Origin: Xanthobacter oligotrophicus
GTDB taxonomy: Bacteria > Pseudomonadota > Alphaproteobacteria > Rhizobiales > Xanthobacteraceae
Assembly: GCF_008364685.1 (NCBI RefSeq)
Contig: NZ_VTTL01000001.1
Coordinates: 62,001 to 126,000, forward strand
Direction of reading: 5' to 3'
DNA: 64,000 nt
Of the stretch, positions 30,856 through 40,254 are shown one piece after another. The first letter of the stretch is position 1; every line of letters begins with the position of its first letter. The translations under genes were made by a program, and so were the position numbers. The notes below the pieces were generated by a model, which was not told the DNA's origin, did no database searches, and worked only from the letters and a program-made list of their open reading frames with translations.

Positions 30856-31692
30856 ATGCTCGCCTCCATCTCCACCCACGACATCGTCATGCTCGCAGGA
30901 GCGATGCTGGCGGGCGGGGTACTCACGGGGCTCATCGCCGGCATGCTGGGCATCGGTGGCGGCGGCGTCATCGTGCCGGTGCTGTACGAGGTGTTCGGCG
31001 TGCTCGGGGTGGACGACAGCCTGCGCATGCAGCTGTGCGTGGGCACTTCGCTCGCCATCATCATTCCCACCGCCATCTCCTCCCACAATGCCCACATGAA
31101 GAAGGGCGCGGTGCTGCCCGGCGTGGTGCGCAACTGGCGGGTGCCGGCCATCGTCGGCATCCTCACCGGCAGCGCCATCGCGGCGGTGGTGGCGGGCTGG
31201 GTGCTGCAGGCGGTGTTCGTGGTGGTCATCTCGCTGCTGGGCCTGAAAAGCCTGCTCGGCCGCAACGACATCCGCATCGCCGAGCACCTGCCGGGGCCGG
31301 GCGCCATGCGGGCCTACGGCTTCGTCATCGGCCTGGCCTCGTCGCTGGTGGGGATTTCAGGGGGCGGTATCGCCACCAATATCCTGCTGCTCTATGGCGT
31401 GCCGATCCATGCGGCGGTGGCCACCTCAGCCGGCATCGGCATCATCATCCCCATTCCCGGTGTCATCGGCTACGCCATCGCCGGCTGGCCGCACCTGTCG
31501 CAGCTGCCGCCGTTGTCGCTGGGCTATGTCTCGGTGATCGGATTTGTCTGCATCGCGCCGGTGGCGGCGCTGGTGGCGCCGTTCGGCGCGCGGCTCGCCC
31601 ACCGGCTGGGACGCCGGCAACTGGAAATCGGCTTCGGCGTGTTCCTGCTGCTGGTGGCCTCGCGCTTCCTCGTCGCCATCATCTGGGGCTGA
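30856..31692 (+). CDS. TauE/SafE (TSUP) family membrane permease
   Basis: This 278-residue protein with about eight transmembrane helices contains the duplicated TSUP motif: GLIAGMLGIGGGGVIVPVLY in the first half and GLASSLVGISGGGIATNILL in the second. The family exports or imports sulfite, sulfoacetate or related organosulfur anions; the actual substrate is unknown. The ATG at 30856 starts just before the first helix; upstream codons in the same frame are Cys/Arg-rich and unlikely to be coding. It lies 139 bp downstream of dusA in the same direction. Confidence 0.85.
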   Translation: MLASISTHDIVMLAGAMLAGGVLTGLIAGMLGIGGGGVIVPVLYEVFGVLGVDDSLRMQLCVGTSLAIIIPTAISSHNAHMKKGAVLPGVVRNWRVPAIVGILTGSAIAAVVAGWVLQAVFVVVISLLGLKSLLGRNDIRIAEHLPGPGAMRAYGFVIGLASSLVGISGGGIATNILLLYGVPIHAAVATSAGIGIIIPIPGVIGYAIAGWPHLSQLPPLSLGYVSVIGFVCIAPVAALVAPFGARLAHRLGRRQLEIGFGVFLLLVASRFLVAIIWG

Positions 31693-31704
31693 GCTGCCAG
31701 GATC

Positions 31705-32349
31705 TCACCAGCGGTGGGTGAAGCCTGCCGTGATGCTCTTGTTCAGCGTGGAGCCGGTGTCGGCGACGGCCGTGGTGACGGTGATATCGCCCAGCACCTT
31801 CTGCTGCGCGCTGAGGCTCGGCAGCAGGGTGGGCGTCTCCTGCGTGGCCTTGGTGGCGAGGGAGAAGGTGGTGCCGGTCTCCACCAGCTTCAGGCTCACG
31901 GACTTGTCGGTCTCCCATGCCTCGGACGTGCCCGAGGCGACGCGATAGGTGTCGGCCAGCGTCGCGTCGAGGCCGCTTGCCAGCGTGACGGTGCGCGAGA
32001 AGGTGGTGGCCACCTTGCCGCTGGCGCCGTTGGGATCGAGGGAGACGTTCACCGTTCCCTTCTGCCACAGCAGCCAGTCGGGAAGCTGGGAGAGCGTGAC
32101 CTTGGCATAGGCCGTGCCGCCAAGATCGCTGGCGCCGGACGCGACCACGGGCGCGGCGCTGGTCGCCGACTTGGACAAATCCATGCCGAACACGGTGCCA
32201 ATGTCCTCCACCGCGCTCCAATAGGTCATGGAGACGCTGCCGTTGGCATTCAGCGTCTTCTTCGTCTCGCTGCTGGAATCGGCGCGGACGGGTGCGGCGG
32301 CGAACAGCACGACCGGCAGGAGAAGCGCAGCGGTGGTGCGTGGCATCAT
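31705..32349 (-). CDS. Secreted protein of unknown function
   Basis: This is a roughly 214-residue protein with a signal peptide (TTAALLLPVVLFAAAPVRAD) and a Ser/Thr/Ala-rich, beta-strand-like mature part: LNANGSVSMTYWSAVEDIGT, DLGGTAYAKVTLSQLPDWLL, TTFSRTVTLASGLDATLADT, ending AGFTHRW. The terminal aromatic Trp and alternating strands could suit a surface or outer-membrane location, but there is no recognised domain. GGAGG lies about 10 nt before tandem ATGs at 32349/32346. It is convergent with the TSUP gene, whose stop is 12 bp away. Confidence 0.6.
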   Translation of the reverse strand: MMPRTTAALLLPVVLFAAAPVRADSSSETKKTLNANGSVSMTYWSAVEDIGTVFGMDLSKSATSAAPVVASGASDLGGTAYAKVTLSQLPDWLLWQKGTVNVSLDPNGASGKVATTFSRTVTLASGLDATLADTYRVASGTSEAWETDKSVSLKLVETGTTFSLATKATQETPTLLPSLSAQQKVLGDITVTTAVADTGSTLNKSITAGFTHRW

Positions 32350-32559
32350 CGGCGGAGGCCTCCGGGCAGGTTGGAACACGGCGCCGCGCAGCAGCGGCGG
32401 GAACGACTTTCATCATGGGTGCGGAAAAGTTAGGGCAAGATTGCTGCGGCGCGGCATTTTCCGCGCATGCGCGCGCCGCATGGCTTTTGCGCAACACCGG
32501 CGCGGCGGCGCCTTGCGGCGGCGGGCCGCCCGTCCTAATCCCCGCGCGGGAGGATCAAG

Positions 32560-33459
32560 ATGACACAACAGAGCGACCCCGCGCACGCCGCCGCCGCAAC
32601 GCTTGAGATGCTCGCCCGCATCGCCGATGCGCTGGAGCGCCTTGCCCCGCCCGCCGTGCCGACGCCTGATTTCGAGGCCGCCGACGCCTTCGTCTGGCAC
32701 AACGAGCCGCCGCGCTTCGAGCCGGTGCCGCGGGTGAACCGGGTGGAGATGGACCTGCTGCAGGGCATCGACCGGGTGCGCGACCAATTGGTGGAGAACA
32801 CCTCCCGCTTCGCCCGCGGCCTGCCGGCCAACAATGCGCTCCTGTGGGGCGCGCGCGGCATGGGCAAGAGCTCGCTGGTGAAGGCGGCCCACGCCAGCAT
32901 CAACCGCGACCTCGCCGCGCAAGCCCCGGCGCGCCTCAAGCTGGTGGAGATCCACCGCGAGGACATTGAGGCACTGCCCGCCCTCATGGGCCTCGTGCGG
33001 GCTTCGGCACACCGCTTCATTGTGTTCTGCGACGACCTCTCGTTTGATTCCGACGACACCTCCTACAAGTCCCTCAAGGCGGTGCTGGAGGGCGGCATCG
33101 AGGGGCGGCCGGACAATGTGATCTTCTACGCCACCTCCAACCGCCGCCACCTCCTGCCCCGCGACATGATGGAGAACGAGCGGTCCACCGCCATCAATCC
33201 CGGCGAGGCGGTTGAGGAGAAGGTCTCCCTCTCCGACCGGTTCGGCCTGTGGCTGGGCTTCCACAAGTGCAGCCAGGACGAATATCTCGCCATGGTGGAG
33301 GGCTATGTGGCCCATCACGGCCTTGGCGTGCCGGAAGAGCAGTGGCGGCCGCAGGCGCTGGAATGGGCGACCACCCGCGGCGCCCGCTCGGGCCGCACCG
33401 CCTTCCAGTTCGTTCAAGATCTGGCCGGCCGCCTCGGCCTGCCGCTCAAGGCCGCCTGA
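32560..33459 (+). CDS. DUF815 family P-loop ATPase
   Basis: This 299-residue AAA-like protein has Walker A GARGMGKSS in LLWGARGMGKSSLVKA, Walker B-like FIVFCDDLSF and a sensor-like VIFYATSNRRHLLP. The DUF815 family is widespread in alphaproteobacteria and its role is unproven. GGGAGG lies 7 nt before the ATG. A strong terminator follows. It stands alone and is convergent with the SPOR-domain gene. It lacks membrane segments and is expected in the cytoplasm. Confidence 0.87.
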   Translation: MTQQSDPAHAAAATLEMLARIADALERLAPPAVPTPDFEAADAFVWHNEPPRFEPVPRVNRVEMDLLQGIDRVRDQLVENTSRFARGLPANNALLWGARGMGKSSLVKAAHASINRDLAAQAPARLKLVEIHREDIEALPALMGLVRASAHRFIVFCDDLSFDSDDTSYKSLKAVLEGGIEGRPDNVIFYATSNRRHLLPRDMMENERSTAINPGEAVEEKVSLSDRFGLWLGFHKCSQDEYLAMVEGYVAHHGLGVPEEQWRPQALEWATTRGARSGRTAFQFVQDLAGRLGLPLKAA

Positions 33460-33478
33460 TCGCCCTGCCCTGAAACGC

Positions 33479-33507
33479 AAAAGGCCGCCCCGAAAGGCGG
33501 CCTTTTT
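33479..33507. terminator. Bidirectional rho-independent terminator
   Basis: AAAAGGCCGCC pairs with GGCGGCCTTTT around a short CCGAAA-type loop, with T-runs on both strands. It serves the DUF815 gene on the plus strand and the SPOR-domain gene on the minus strand. Confidence 0.85.
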
Positions 33508-33544
33508 CTTTTGGGATTTGCGGCCGAACGCGCGAACAGCGTCG

Positions 33545-35377
33545 TCAGTTCTTGTTGACGACGCAGTCGCCGCCCTGGGCGCGCAGGGACTGGCACAGCT
33601 CGTTGGCCTGGTCGCGGGTGGCGAAGGGGCCGACCTGGGCACGGAAATAAGTGCCCTTGTCGGCCAGATCCACCTTCTTCACCGTGGCCCGGTAGTTGCC
33701 CAGCAGGTTGGGATACTTGGTCTGCAGGGCGCGCCAGGAGCCCATGGCATCCGCCTCCGAGCGCTGGGACGCCACCTGCACCACATAGGCCCCGGCCGAG
33801 GACGGCGCGGTGGTGGTGGAGGCCGTCTGGGTGGGAGCGACGGCCGGCACGGTGGTGACCGGGTTCGGATCCGGCAGGCCGGCGGGGATGGGGTTCTGCG
33901 TCGCCGCATAGGCCGAGACGGAGGTGCCGGGCACGGTCTGCGCCAGGCTGCCGTCGGCGCGCACGGCCACGGTGCGGACCCGCTTCGGCTCGGTCAGGTT
34001 CTGGGTCGCCTGCATGGGGGCCGGCGGCGTCGCGCTCGTATTGGCGGGCAGCGCCCGGGCGGCGGCGGTGACATCCACCGGCTGCTCCTCGCGCGACACC
34101 ATGCGCTCGTTGCCGGCGTTGGCGCCCATGCGGTCGTAGATCATCTTCTGCCCACCGTCGGCGGACTGGGGCGCGGGGGTGGCGGTCTTGGCGGGCGCGG
34201 TATCGGCCTTGATCACCGGGGTCGTCCCCGCGGCGGTCCCAGAGGACTTGCCCGTCGCCATGTTGAAGGCGAACACGCCGGCCGCGCCGGCCACCGCCAG
34301 GCCCAGCACGGAGACGCCGAGAATCAGCGCGAGGCGGCCTTTGCGACGGCGCGGCTCGGCGTCGTACATCTCCTCGCCATGGGGCGGCATGTAGCCGTCT
34401 TCCCCATATTCGGGATCGTAGGTGTCGTCGTAGTCGTCATAGCCGTCGTCGTCGCGGCGGGCGGCCGAATAGGCATAGCCGGCCTCGTCGTCCTCGGCCT
34501 CATAGCCGCGCCCGTGGGCGCCGGAACTGGCGCCGGCATGGGCGCGCTGGTCGGCACGCGGATCTTGCCGTGACGGCGCATACCCGCCCTGCTGGCCATA
34601 AGCCGAGGCGCCTGCCGGACGGGTGGGCGGTACGTCGTCATAATCGTCGTCGTAATCGTCCTCGTCCCTGCCCTGCCCGCTGGCGGGCGGCGCAACGCGG
34701 GAGAGCGATCCGTAGCCGGAGCGCACAGCAGCGTCGGGAACGCCGCGCCCGGCCGCCGGAGCGGGAGCGAAGGAGGGCGCCGCCTGGGGCTGGGCCGCGC
34801 GGGCGGCAGGAACTGCCGGCTGGGGCGCGGAGGGCTGAGCATAAGGCGGGGGGCCGGCGGGACGCGGAGGGACCGCAGGCGCAGGACGGGACGGCGCATC
34901 GCCATAGCGTGCCGCATCGGAGCGCGCGGGAACCTGTGCGGGAGGAACCTGTGCGGGAGACTGGGGCGCCGGACGCGCGGACACGGCGCTGGGCGCCGGC
35001 ACACTGCGGGGCGGCGCTTCCCACTCCTCGTCGTCCTCATCGTCGTAATAGGAAGGGGCAGGCTGCGGAGCCGGCCGCGCGGGGGCGCGGGCCGCTGCCG
35101 CGCGGGGATCGGGATAGGCGGGTGCAGCCGGCGCCACCTGGCGCGGGGCGGTTCGCGGGTCTGATACCCGCGTGTCGGCGGCTTGCGGGGCACGATCTTG
35201 CGGAGCACGATCGAGGCCTGAGAAATCGTCGAACGGGTCGTCGTCGCCGATCAGCCTGGCCAGCTCGGCCAGGGGATCGCCCCCCGTCGCGGCGGACGAC
35301 GGAGCGGAGCGGGGCCGCTGCCCACCCTCCGCGGCACCTTCATCACGCCGGTAGCGGAACCTGCTTTCGTCGACCAT
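33545..35377 (-). CDS. SPOR domain-containing cell-envelope protein
   Basis: This 610-residue protein has a long Pro/Ala/Asp-rich cytoplasmic region, one transmembrane helix (LALILGVSVLGLAVAGAAGV) near residue 360, and a C-terminal SPOR domain (GAYVVQVASQRSEADAMGSW, then YFRAQVGPFATRDQANELCQ). SPOR domains bind denuded septal peptidoglycan, so a cell-division or envelope role is likely. It lies downstream of argS as in many Hyphomicrobiales, but the usual nagZ does not follow. The start ATG at 35377 has GAGG upstream and begins MVDESRFRYRRDE; the earlier frame overlaps the argS gap. Confidence 0.85.
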   Translation of the reverse strand: MVDESRFRYRRDEGAAEGGQRPRSAPSSAATGGDPLAELARLIGDDDPFDDFSGLDRAPQDRAPQAADTRVSDPRTAPRQVAPAAPAYPDPRAAAARAPARPAPQPAPSYYDDEDDEEWEAPPRSVPAPSAVSARPAPQSPAQVPPAQVPARSDAARYGDAPSRPAPAVPPRPAGPPPYAQPSAPQPAVPAARAAQPQAAPSFAPAPAAGRGVPDAAVRSGYGSLSRVAPPASGQGRDEDDYDDDYDDVPPTRPAGASAYGQQGGYAPSRQDPRADQRAHAGASSGAHGRGYEAEDDEAGYAYSAARRDDDGYDDYDDTYDPEYGEDGYMPPHGEEMYDAEPRRRKGRLALILGVSVLGLAVAGAAGVFAFNMATGKSSGTAAGTTPVIKADTAPAKTATPAPQSADGGQKMIYDRMGANAGNERMVSREEQPVDVTAAARALPANTSATPPAPMQATQNLTEPKRVRTVAVRADGSLAQTVPGTSVSAYAATQNPIPAGLPDPNPVTTVPAVAPTQTASTTTAPSSAGAYVVQVASQRSEADAMGSWRALQTKYPNLLGNYRATVKKVDLADKGTYFRAQVGPFATRDQANELCQSLRAQGGDCVVNKN

Positions 35378-35485
35378 ATCGCCTCGATGTGTTGTCGCCC
35401 GCCCGTGAACCTGCGGATTCAATACCGCGCCGAGAAGTCTAGCCCGGTGGGCCAACCGCTCGGTCCGCAGCCACGGGACAAGCGA

Positions 35486-37246
35486 TCATTTCATCTCGTC
35501 TACGGCCGTCACCCCCAGAACCTTGAGACCGGAGGCGAGCACCGTGGCCACGCCATGGACCAAGGCCAAGCGAGCCGAGGTCAACTCTCGATCATTCTCG
35601 ATAATGAAGCGTAAATGAGGCAAGTCCTTTCCACGGTTCCACTGGCCGTGAAACTCTCCGGCGAGTTCGTGCAGGAAGAACGAGATGCGGTGTGGCTCCC
35701 GCGCTCCCGCCGCCTGCTCCACGAGACGCGGCCAGCTCGCGAGCCGGCGCAGCAGCGTGATTTCTCCCTCGTCGTCGAGTCGGGCCAAGGGCGCGGTAGC
35801 GAAAGACGCCGCCTCCTGCGGCAGGTCGGCGAACTCCTCGGCCGCGTTGCGCAGGATCGACTTCGCCCGCGCGTGCGCATACTGCACGTAAAATACCGGA
35901 TTTTCACGCGACTGCTCGATCACCTTGGCGAGATCGAAATCGAGCGGAGCATCGTTCTTGCGGAACAGCATCATGAAGCGGACCGCGTCGCGGCCCACCT
36001 CGTCCACCACCTCGCGCAGGGTGACGAAGGACCCCGAGCGCTTGGACATGCGCACCGGCTCGCCGGCGCGGAACAGCCGCACCAGCTGGATCAACTCCAC
36101 GTCCAAGCTCGCCCGGCCGCCGGATACCGCCTTCACCGCCGCCTGCATGCGCTTGACGTAGCCGCCGTGGTCGGCGCCCCATACGTCGATCATCTTCAGG
36201 AAGCCGCGGTCCACCTTGTCCTTGTGATAGGCGATGTCGCCGGCAAAATAGGTGTAGCTGCCGTCCGACTTCTTCAGCGGCCGGTCCACGTCGTCACCGA
36301 AATCGGTGGAGCGGAACAGGGTCTGCTCGCGATCCTCCCAATCCTCGATGGGCGCGCCCTTGGGCGGCGGCAGGCGGCCCTCATAGACCTCGCCCGACGC
36401 GCGCAGCGCCTCGATGGCGGCGCCCACGCGGTCCACCGCGCCGGTAGAAAGGGAGCGCTCGGAGAAGAACACGTCGAAGGAGATGCCGAGCGCCGCAAGA
36501 TCCTCGCGGATCGCCACCATCATGGACGCGATGGCCACGCCCCGCACCAGCGGCAGCCATTCCGCCTCGCTCTTCTCCTTGAGCGCCGGGCCGTGCTCGG
36601 CGGCCAGCTTCTGGCCCACTGGAACCAGATAGTCGCCCGGATAGAGGCCTTCCGGGATCTCGCCAATGGCCTCGCCCAGCGCCTCGCGGTAGCGCAGGAA
36701 GGCGGAGCGGGCCAGCACGTCCACCTGCGCGCCGGCGTCGTTGATGTAATATTCCTTGGTTACGGCAAAGCCGGCGAAATCCATGAGACTTGCCAACGCA
36801 TCGCCGAACACCGCGCCCCGGCAATGGCCCACATGCATGGGGCCCGTGGGGTTGGCGGAGACGTATTCCACGTTCACCTTCTCGCCCGCGCCCAATGCCG
36901 AGCGGCCGAAATCCAGCCCCTTCGTGAGCACGGCGGCCAGCACCACCGGCCAGAACGTGCCGTCCAGCGCGATATTGATGAAGCCGGGACCGGCCACATC
37001 CACCTTCTTCACGCCCGCCACCGCGCCCAGCTTGCCGGCGATGCGCTCGGCGAGATCGCGGGGTTTCAGGCCGGCATCCTTGGCCAGCACCATGGCGGCG
37101 TTGGTGGCGAGATCGCCATGGCTCGCGTCGCGCGGCGGCTCGACGACCACGCGGGCAAGATCGAGGTCCTTGGCGATGATGCCCTCGGCGACGAGGGCGG
37201 CGACGGCTTCGCGCACGTGATCGGCGAAGATCGCGTAGACGTTCAT
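35486..37246 (-). CDS. argS: Arginine-tRNA ligase
   Basis: This 586-residue class I synthetase has an N-terminal Add1 domain. The HIGH motif appears as [16 protein letters not shown], the KMSKS-like loop as [20 protein letters not shown], and the C-terminal DALR anticodon-binding domain ends the protein. It charges tRNA-Arg in the cytoplasm. Length and motifs are normal. It sits 35 bp downstream of dgt and 108 bp upstream of the SPOR gene on the same strand, a conserved grouping in this order. Start [15 protein letters not shown] is typical. Confidence 0.95.
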   Translation of the reverse strand: MNVYAIFADHVREAVAALVAEGIIAKDLDLARVVVEPPRDASHGDLATNAAMVLAKDAGLKPRDLAERIAGKLGAVAGVKKVDVAGPGFINIALDGTFWPVVLAAVLTKGLDFGRSALGAGEKVNVEYVSANPTGPMHVGHCRGAVFGDALASLMDFAGFAVTKEYYINDAGAQVDVLARSAFLRYREALGEAIGEIPEGLYPGDYLVPVGQKLAAEHGPALKEKSEAEWLPLVRGVAIASMMVAIREDLAALGISFDVFFSERSLSTGAVDRVGAAIEALRASGEVYEGRLPPPKGAPIEDWEDREQTLFRSTDFGDDVDRPLKKSDGSYTYFAGDIAYHKDKVDRGFLKMIDVWGADHGGYVKRMQAAVKAVSGGRASLDVELIQLVRLFRAGEPVRMSKRSGSFVTLREVVDEVGRDAVRFMMLFRKNDAPLDFDLAKVIEQSRENPVFYVQYAHARAKSILRNAAEEFADLPQEAASFATAPLARLDDEGEITLLRRLASWPRLVEQAAGAREPHRISFFLHELAGEFHGQWNRGKDLPHLRFIIENDRELTSARLALVHGVATVLASGLKVLGVTAVDEMK

Positions 37247-37281
37247 GGGGCGGGGTCCGATCGGGTTGGTTGGCCCGGCGC

Positions 37282-38487
37282 CTAACGCAAGTCCGGCGTC
37301 AAGTCAAAGAAACGGGCGTGCTGGTCGAGGGCGTAGCGGTCGGTCATGCCGGCGATGTAGTCGGTCACGCGGCGGGCGAGCCGCTGGTCGTCGAGCTGGT
37401 CGAGGTCGTCGTGCCAGGAGGGCGGCATGTCCTTGGGGTGGGCAATGAAATGGCCGAAGAGGTCGCGCAGCACCCCCTTCGCCTCATCCATCACCCGCTC
37501 GACCCGCTCGTGGCGGTACATGCGCGAGAAGAGGAAGACCTTGAGCGCCTTTTCCTTCTGCCGCATGGCGTCGGAAAAGGCGATGACGGGATGGTCGAGG
37601 GCGCGCACGTCCGCCGCAGAGGCCACCCCCGCCGCTTCGGCACGGCTGGTGCCCTCGGCCACCACGTCCTCGATGAGGCGGATGATGACGCGGCGGAGCA
37701 CCTCGTTCACCGTCCGCGCCACCCCGAGCCCGGGATAGAGCCCGCGCACCTCGCCAAGCGCGTCGCCCACCAGGGGCAGGCCGGCGAGGTCTTCGAGGGT
37801 GAACATATGGGCCCTCAACCCGTCGTCGAGGTCGTGCACGTCATAGGCGATGTCGTCGGAGATGGCGGCCACCTGCGCCTCGGCGGAGGCGTGGCTCCAC
37901 AATTCCAGGTCCTGCTGGGCCGAATACACCTCGATGGCATGGGGCAGGCCGCCGAGGTAGCGGCCGATGCCGCGCCCCTCCCGGTCGGTGAGCGGGCCGT
38001 TGTGCTTGGCGATGCCTTCCACCGTCTCCCAAGTGAGGTTGAGGCCGTCGAACTGGGCATAGCGCCGCTCGATTCGCGTCACCACCCGCAGCGACTGGGC
38101 ATTGTGGTCGAACCCGCCCTGCCCTGCCATGCAGGCATCGAGCGCCCGCTCGCCGGCATGGGCGAACGGAGGGTGGCCGAGGTCGTGGGCGAGGGCCAGC
38201 GCCTCCGCCAGATCCTCGTCGAGCCCCAGCGCACGGGCGATGGAGCGCGCCACCTGCACCACCTCCAGCGTATGGGTGAGGCGGGTGCGGTAATGATCGC
38301 CCTCGTTGAAGACGAACACTTGGGTCTTGTGTTTCAGCCGCCGGAAGGCGGTGGAATGGATGATGCGGTCGCAGTCGCGCCGGAACGGGCTGCGCGGCGG
38401 CATCTCCCGTTCCGGGACCAGCCGGCCGCGCACCCGCTCCGCGTCGCAGGCCCACGATATGAGGGGCCGCGCGCCGCTCACCGCCAT
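37282..38487 (-). CDS. dgt: dGTP triphosphohydrolase-like protein
   Basis: This 401-residue HD-superfamily enzyme cleaves dNTPs to nucleosides and triphosphate. The metal site is seen as [11 protein letters not shown] with [11 protein letters not shown] (His) and [18 protein letters not shown] (HD plus further His), then the distal Asp in [14 protein letters not shown]. The length matches type-2 dGTPase-like proteins. The ATG at 38487 is preferred over 38508 because AGGGGG lies 5 nt upstream. It is divergent from erpA, with a 151-bp shared promoter gap. Confidence 0.92.
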   Translation of the reverse strand: MAVSGARPLISWACDAERVRGRLVPEREMPPRSPFRRDCDRIIHSTAFRRLKHKTQVFVFNEGDHYRTRLTHTLEVVQVARSIARALGLDEDLAEALALAHDLGHPPFAHAGERALDACMAGQGGFDHNAQSLRVVTRIERRYAQFDGLNLTWETVEGIAKHNGPLTDREGRGIGRYLGGLPHAIEVYSAQQDLELWSHASAEAQVAAISDDIAYDVHDLDDGLRAHMFTLEDLAGLPLVGDALGEVRGLYPGLGVARTVNEVLRRVIIRLIEDVVAEGTSRAEAAGVASAADVRALDHPVIAFSDAMRQKEKALKVFLFSRMYRHERVERVMDEAKGVLRDLFGHFIAHPKDMPPSWHDDLDQLDDQRLARRVTDYIAGMTDRYALDQHARFFDLTPDLR

Positions 38488-38638
38488 GATTGCCCCCTCG
38501 TCTTCCACCCCGTTCCGCCAGCGCCCGCGCCCCGATGGGACAGGCTTGCCGACGTTTTTCCACCACCGCCCTTTAACTCGGGGGCCGATGGACTTACCTT
38601 ATGGGCCATTGCCAGCTTCAATTCGTAAAGTCGATATC

Positions 38639-39013
38639 ATGGAAACATCACTCGCCCCGACTGCGGCCGCCGACCTCCCGGCGCTCGAAACCGAATTTAC
38701 CGTGACCGATGCCGCCGCGCGCCGCATCTGCCAGATCCTTTCTCCCGAGCCGGCCGGAACGTTCCTGCGCATCAGCGTGGAAGGCGGCGGCTGCTCCGGC
38801 TTTTCCTACAAGTATGATGTGACCCGCGAGCAGGGCGAGGACGACCTCGTCATCGAGAAGGAAGGCGCCAAGATCGTCGTCGATCGCATCTCGATCGACT
38901 ACATCAAGGGCTCCCAGCTCGATTACAAGGCGGACCTGATGGGCTCCGCCTTCAAGATCTCGAACCCCATGGCCACAGCCAAGTGCGGCTGCGGGTCCAG
39001 CTTCGGGGTCTGA
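38639..39013 (+). CDS. erpA: Iron-sulfur cluster insertion protein (ErpA/HesB family)
   Basis: This 124-residue A-type carrier has the three conserved cysteines in EGGGCSGFSYKY and the C-terminal ATAKCGCGSSFGV. It transfers Fe-S clusters from the scaffold to apoproteins. The IDYIKGSQLDYKADLMGSAF segment is typical of ErpA/IscA. The ATG at 38639 is preceded by an AT-richer promoter-like stretch. It is divergent from dgt, a pairing common in this order. A hairpin terminator follows. Confidence 0.92.
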   Translation: METSLAPTAAADLPALETEFTVTDAAARRICQILSPEPAGTFLRISVEGGGCSGFSYKYDVTREQGEDDLVIEKEGAKIVVDRISIDYIKGSQLDYKADLMGSAFKISNPMATAKCGCGSSFGV

Positions 39014-39037
39014 GCGCCTTTAGGTCCTGAGAGATAG

Positions 39038-39058
39038 CCACCCGGCCTGTCCGGGTGG
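39038..39058. terminator. Hairpin between convergent erpA and AlgX-like gene
   Basis: CCACCCGG-CCTGT-CCGGGTGG forms an 8-bp perfect stem 24 nt after the erpA stop and 17 nt past the stop of the opposing gene. There is no T-run. Confidence 0.5.
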
Positions 39059-39075
39059 GCGGGATGTGTGCGCCG

Positions 39076-40242
39076 TCAGGGTGCCACGTTGTTCGGCACG
39101 GCGTGGGACCACGGCCGCGGCAGGCCGGCCGGCCAGTTGTCGCCGTAGCAGGGGAAGAAGCGCTCGGTCCGGGCCATGATGACGAGGTCCGGGGCGAAAG
39201 CCTTCACATCGTCGAAGTTGAAGTCACATGAGCCGGTGACGCGCCGGGACTCGTGAACCCAGGCCACAACGCTCACATCTGCATTCAGGAACAGGCGCGG
39301 CCATGACCCGCCGGTGAAGGAATCGCCGAGGATCAGCACGCGCTGGCCCGTGGGCGCGTAGTCATACGCCAGCGACTTGAAGGCCACGTGCTCGTTGTGG
39401 TGCTTCAGCGCCGGATCGAGGCGCGGTGCGGCGGCACGGTCCTTGATGGTGAAGGGCTCGTCCTCCTCCTTCACCTTCGGCGGCAGGCGGGTGGTGCGCA
39501 ACAGGTCGCCGCGCGCGGACGGGCTGGGCGGACCCAGCACGGCGGCCGGATCCACCTGCCAGTCGGGATGCCCCGCCGCCACCATAACCGCATTGAAGGA
39601 CAGCACGCCGGAACGGCTGTTCCAGTGGGTGTCGGTCATGAGATACCGCGGTCGCGGGCTGGCCTTCAGCACCTGCCGCAGGTCCACGGCGGTGACGCCC
39701 TCCGCCTTCAGGCCGGCGAGGGCGAGGTCATACTCGGTAACGGGGTAATTCAACGCGTCGTACCAGGTGGGCAGCGCCTCCAGCTCCACCGACTGGGCAT
39801 TGGGCGGGATGGCGACCACGACGCGGGTGCCCTTCGCCGCCAGCACGCGCTGCATCTCGCCCACCATGGTCACGAAGCGCTCCACGTTCGCCGCCCGCAC
39901 CAGCGCGCCCGCCGACTGGGCCGGTGCCTGCTCGCGGCCCCAGAACAGCTGGCCGTCGCGGCCGGTGTAGAAGGGCCGGGTGTCGGGGGAGCCCAGCGCC
40001 TCGCGCAGGTTTTGGCGCAGCACCGGCAGGGTGGCGCGGAAGCCGAAATTGTCCTGGATGTAGATGCCGATGTTGCGGAACTTGTAGTTCAGCTTCTGGT
40101 CCCAGGTGAAGCTGTCGGGGATCGCCACCCGCCATTGGCCCGAGGCCACCGGATCGGGGATGAGGTTCGACAGCAGCAGGAAGCCGAACAGGCCGGCCAC
40201 GAGGACGCCGACATAGCGGCGGGCGCGCGAGAGCAGGGTCAC
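39076..40242 (-). CDS. AlgX/AlgJ-like SGNH acetyltransferase
   Basis: This 388-residue periplasmic protein has an N-terminal membrane anchor (VGVLVAGLFGFLLLSNLI). The ALGX/SGNH domain carries the Asp-His pair in MTDTHWNSRSG and the Ser in LILGDSFTGGSW. Such proteins O-acetylate an exopolysaccharide using acetyl groups moved by an MBOAT partner, which is encoded 12 bp upstream. The polymer is unknown, as no alginate or cellulose biosynthesis genes are nearby. Start MTLLSRARRYVG directly precedes the anchor. Confidence 0.83.
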   Translation of the reverse strand: MTLLSRARRYVGVLVAGLFGFLLLSNLIPDPVASGQWRVAIPDSFTWDQKLNYKFRNIGIYIQDNFGFRATLPVLRQNLREALGSPDTRPFYTGRDGQLFWGREQAPAQSAGALVRAANVERFVTMVGEMQRVLAAKGTRVVVAIPPNAQSVELEALPTWYDALNYPVTEYDLALAGLKAEGVTAVDLRQVLKASPRPRYLMTDTHWNSRSGVLSFNAVMVAAGHPDWQVDPAAVLGPPSPSARGDLLRTTRLPPKVKEEDEPFTIKDRAAAPRLDPALKHHNEHVAFKSLAYDYAPTGQRVLILGDSFTGGSWPRLFLNADVSVVAWVHESRRVTGSCDFNFDDVKAFAPDLVIMARTERFFPCYGDNWPAGLPRPWSHAVPNNVAP

Positions 40243-40254
40243 GGGGGCGCCTCC

